39,886 nt of DNA from Candidatus Saccharimonadota bacterium (GTDB taxonomy: Bacteria > Patescibacteriota > Saccharimonadia > Saccharimonadales > Saccharimonadaceae). Location: contig JAFWKY010000006.1 in assembly GCA_017514105.1 (NCBI GenBank), positions 1 through 39,886 of the forward strand. The letters run 5' to 3'. The notes beneath the pieces are model-generated. The model ran no database searches. It saw only the letters and a list, made by a program, of their open reading frames with translations, and was not told where the DNA came from. Made by a program: the position numbers and the translations under genes. Positions 39,563 through 39,886 of this stretch are shown here, piece after piece. The number at the start of each line of letters is the position of its first letter. Within the stretch, counting starts at the first letter, position 1.

Positions 39563-39886
39563 ATGGCGATTTTAATTCCAAAGAAAGTAGCGCACCGCAA
39601 GGTTCGCAAAGGTAAAAATGCTGGCGTAGCAACTCGCTGCAATACAGTAGCATTTGGCGATTTTGGTTTGATGTCTCTAGACAATGAACGCATCAATAGT
39701 CGCCAAATCGAGGCTGCACGTCAGGCGATTACACGTTATATTAAGCGTGGTGGTAAAATCTGGATTCGGATTTTCCCACATACCCCAGTCACTAAGAAAC
39801 CTTTGGACGTAAAAATGGGCTCCGGTAAAGGTGAACCACAATTTTACGTAGCTAAGGTAAAGGCTGGTACAGTAATGTTTGAAATT
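39563..39886 (+). CDS. rplP: Large ribosomal subunit protein uL16, cut by the window end
   Basis: Binds near the A-site tRNA elbow and helps late assembly. The visible 108 codons read [19 protein letters not shown], then [46 protein letters not shown] and [18 protein letters not shown]. All are uL16 signatures, including the conserved arginine region after IEAAR. A GGGAG ribosome site precedes the ATG. The last about 30 residues lie beyond the window. Confidence 0.95.
   Translation, partial: MAILIPKKVAHRKVRKGKNAGVATRCNTVAFGDFGLMSLDNERINSRQIEAARQAITRYIKRGGKIWIRIFPHTPVTKKPLDVKMGSGKGEPQFYVAKVKAGTVMFEI

Overview
The window reads as an ordinary chromosomal stretch of a small, gene-dense, AT-leaning bacterium of the Candidate Phyla Radiation (Patescibacteria), most likely Saccharibacteria (TM7). 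That placement is an inference from the compact operons, the short divergent versions of housekeeping enzymes, the MurD-MurL wall route, and use of TGA as a stop alongside a real RF2 gene. The last point argues against the UGA-recoding SR1 and Gracilibacteria. No rRNA, CRISPR array, prophage or insertion sequence with a transposase was seen.

Layout. 1-810 (minus): two small exported or membrane proteins. 856-3353: pyruvate kinase and phosphoglycerate kinase. 3396-9988: an HTH-MurA fusion, a UvrD/PcrA helicase, RNase HI, TyrRS and a THUMP/Trm11-like methyltransferase. 9989-16017: bL27, a YbhN-like flippase-type membrane protein, XseA/XseB, an anchored protein, a soluble histidine kinase with a single-domain response regulator, RecO and pyrophosphatase. 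16045-18622 (minus): GlyRS and RarA. 18776-20920: a membrane protein, three minus-strand tRNAs (Val, Lys, Phe) and HisRS. 20922-22308 (minus): a membrane protein with a CPTC motif and a DsbA-like protein. 22309-22762: a 454-base gene-free region with two large inverted repeats and a possible structured RNA. 22763-26246: a YabE/RpfB-like wall protein, RsmA, SerRS and HPF. 26289-30401: SecA and an M16 peptidase. 30420-32953: MurD and MurL. 32980-34337 (minus): a small unknown protein and Dus. 34416-39886: RF2, then the S10-type ribosomal operon beginning at rplC (no rpsJ) and running off the end in rplP.

Three things stand out. First, promoters are very uniform: an extended -10 box (TGN followed by TATAAT or close) lies exactly 6 bases before the start codon of about 14 genes. 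This implies leaderless mRNAs for first genes, while genes inside operons and genes with leaders carry Shine-Dalgarno sites. Several of these -10 boxes also supply the stop codon of the gene upstream.

Second, a 68-base GC-rich sequence occurs twice with no differences, once in frame inside a methyltransferase gene and once between genes. Each copy is bracketed by its own, different, inverted-repeat arms. A fragment lies in uvrD in another reading frame, and an unrelated 92-base palindrome lies in frame at the start of xseA. This looks like a family of small palindromic elements that tolerate insertion into genes, comparable in style to Rickettsia palindromic elements.

Third, murD is followed directly by murL, which points to wall D-glutamate being made by epimerising an L-Glu-containing precursor.
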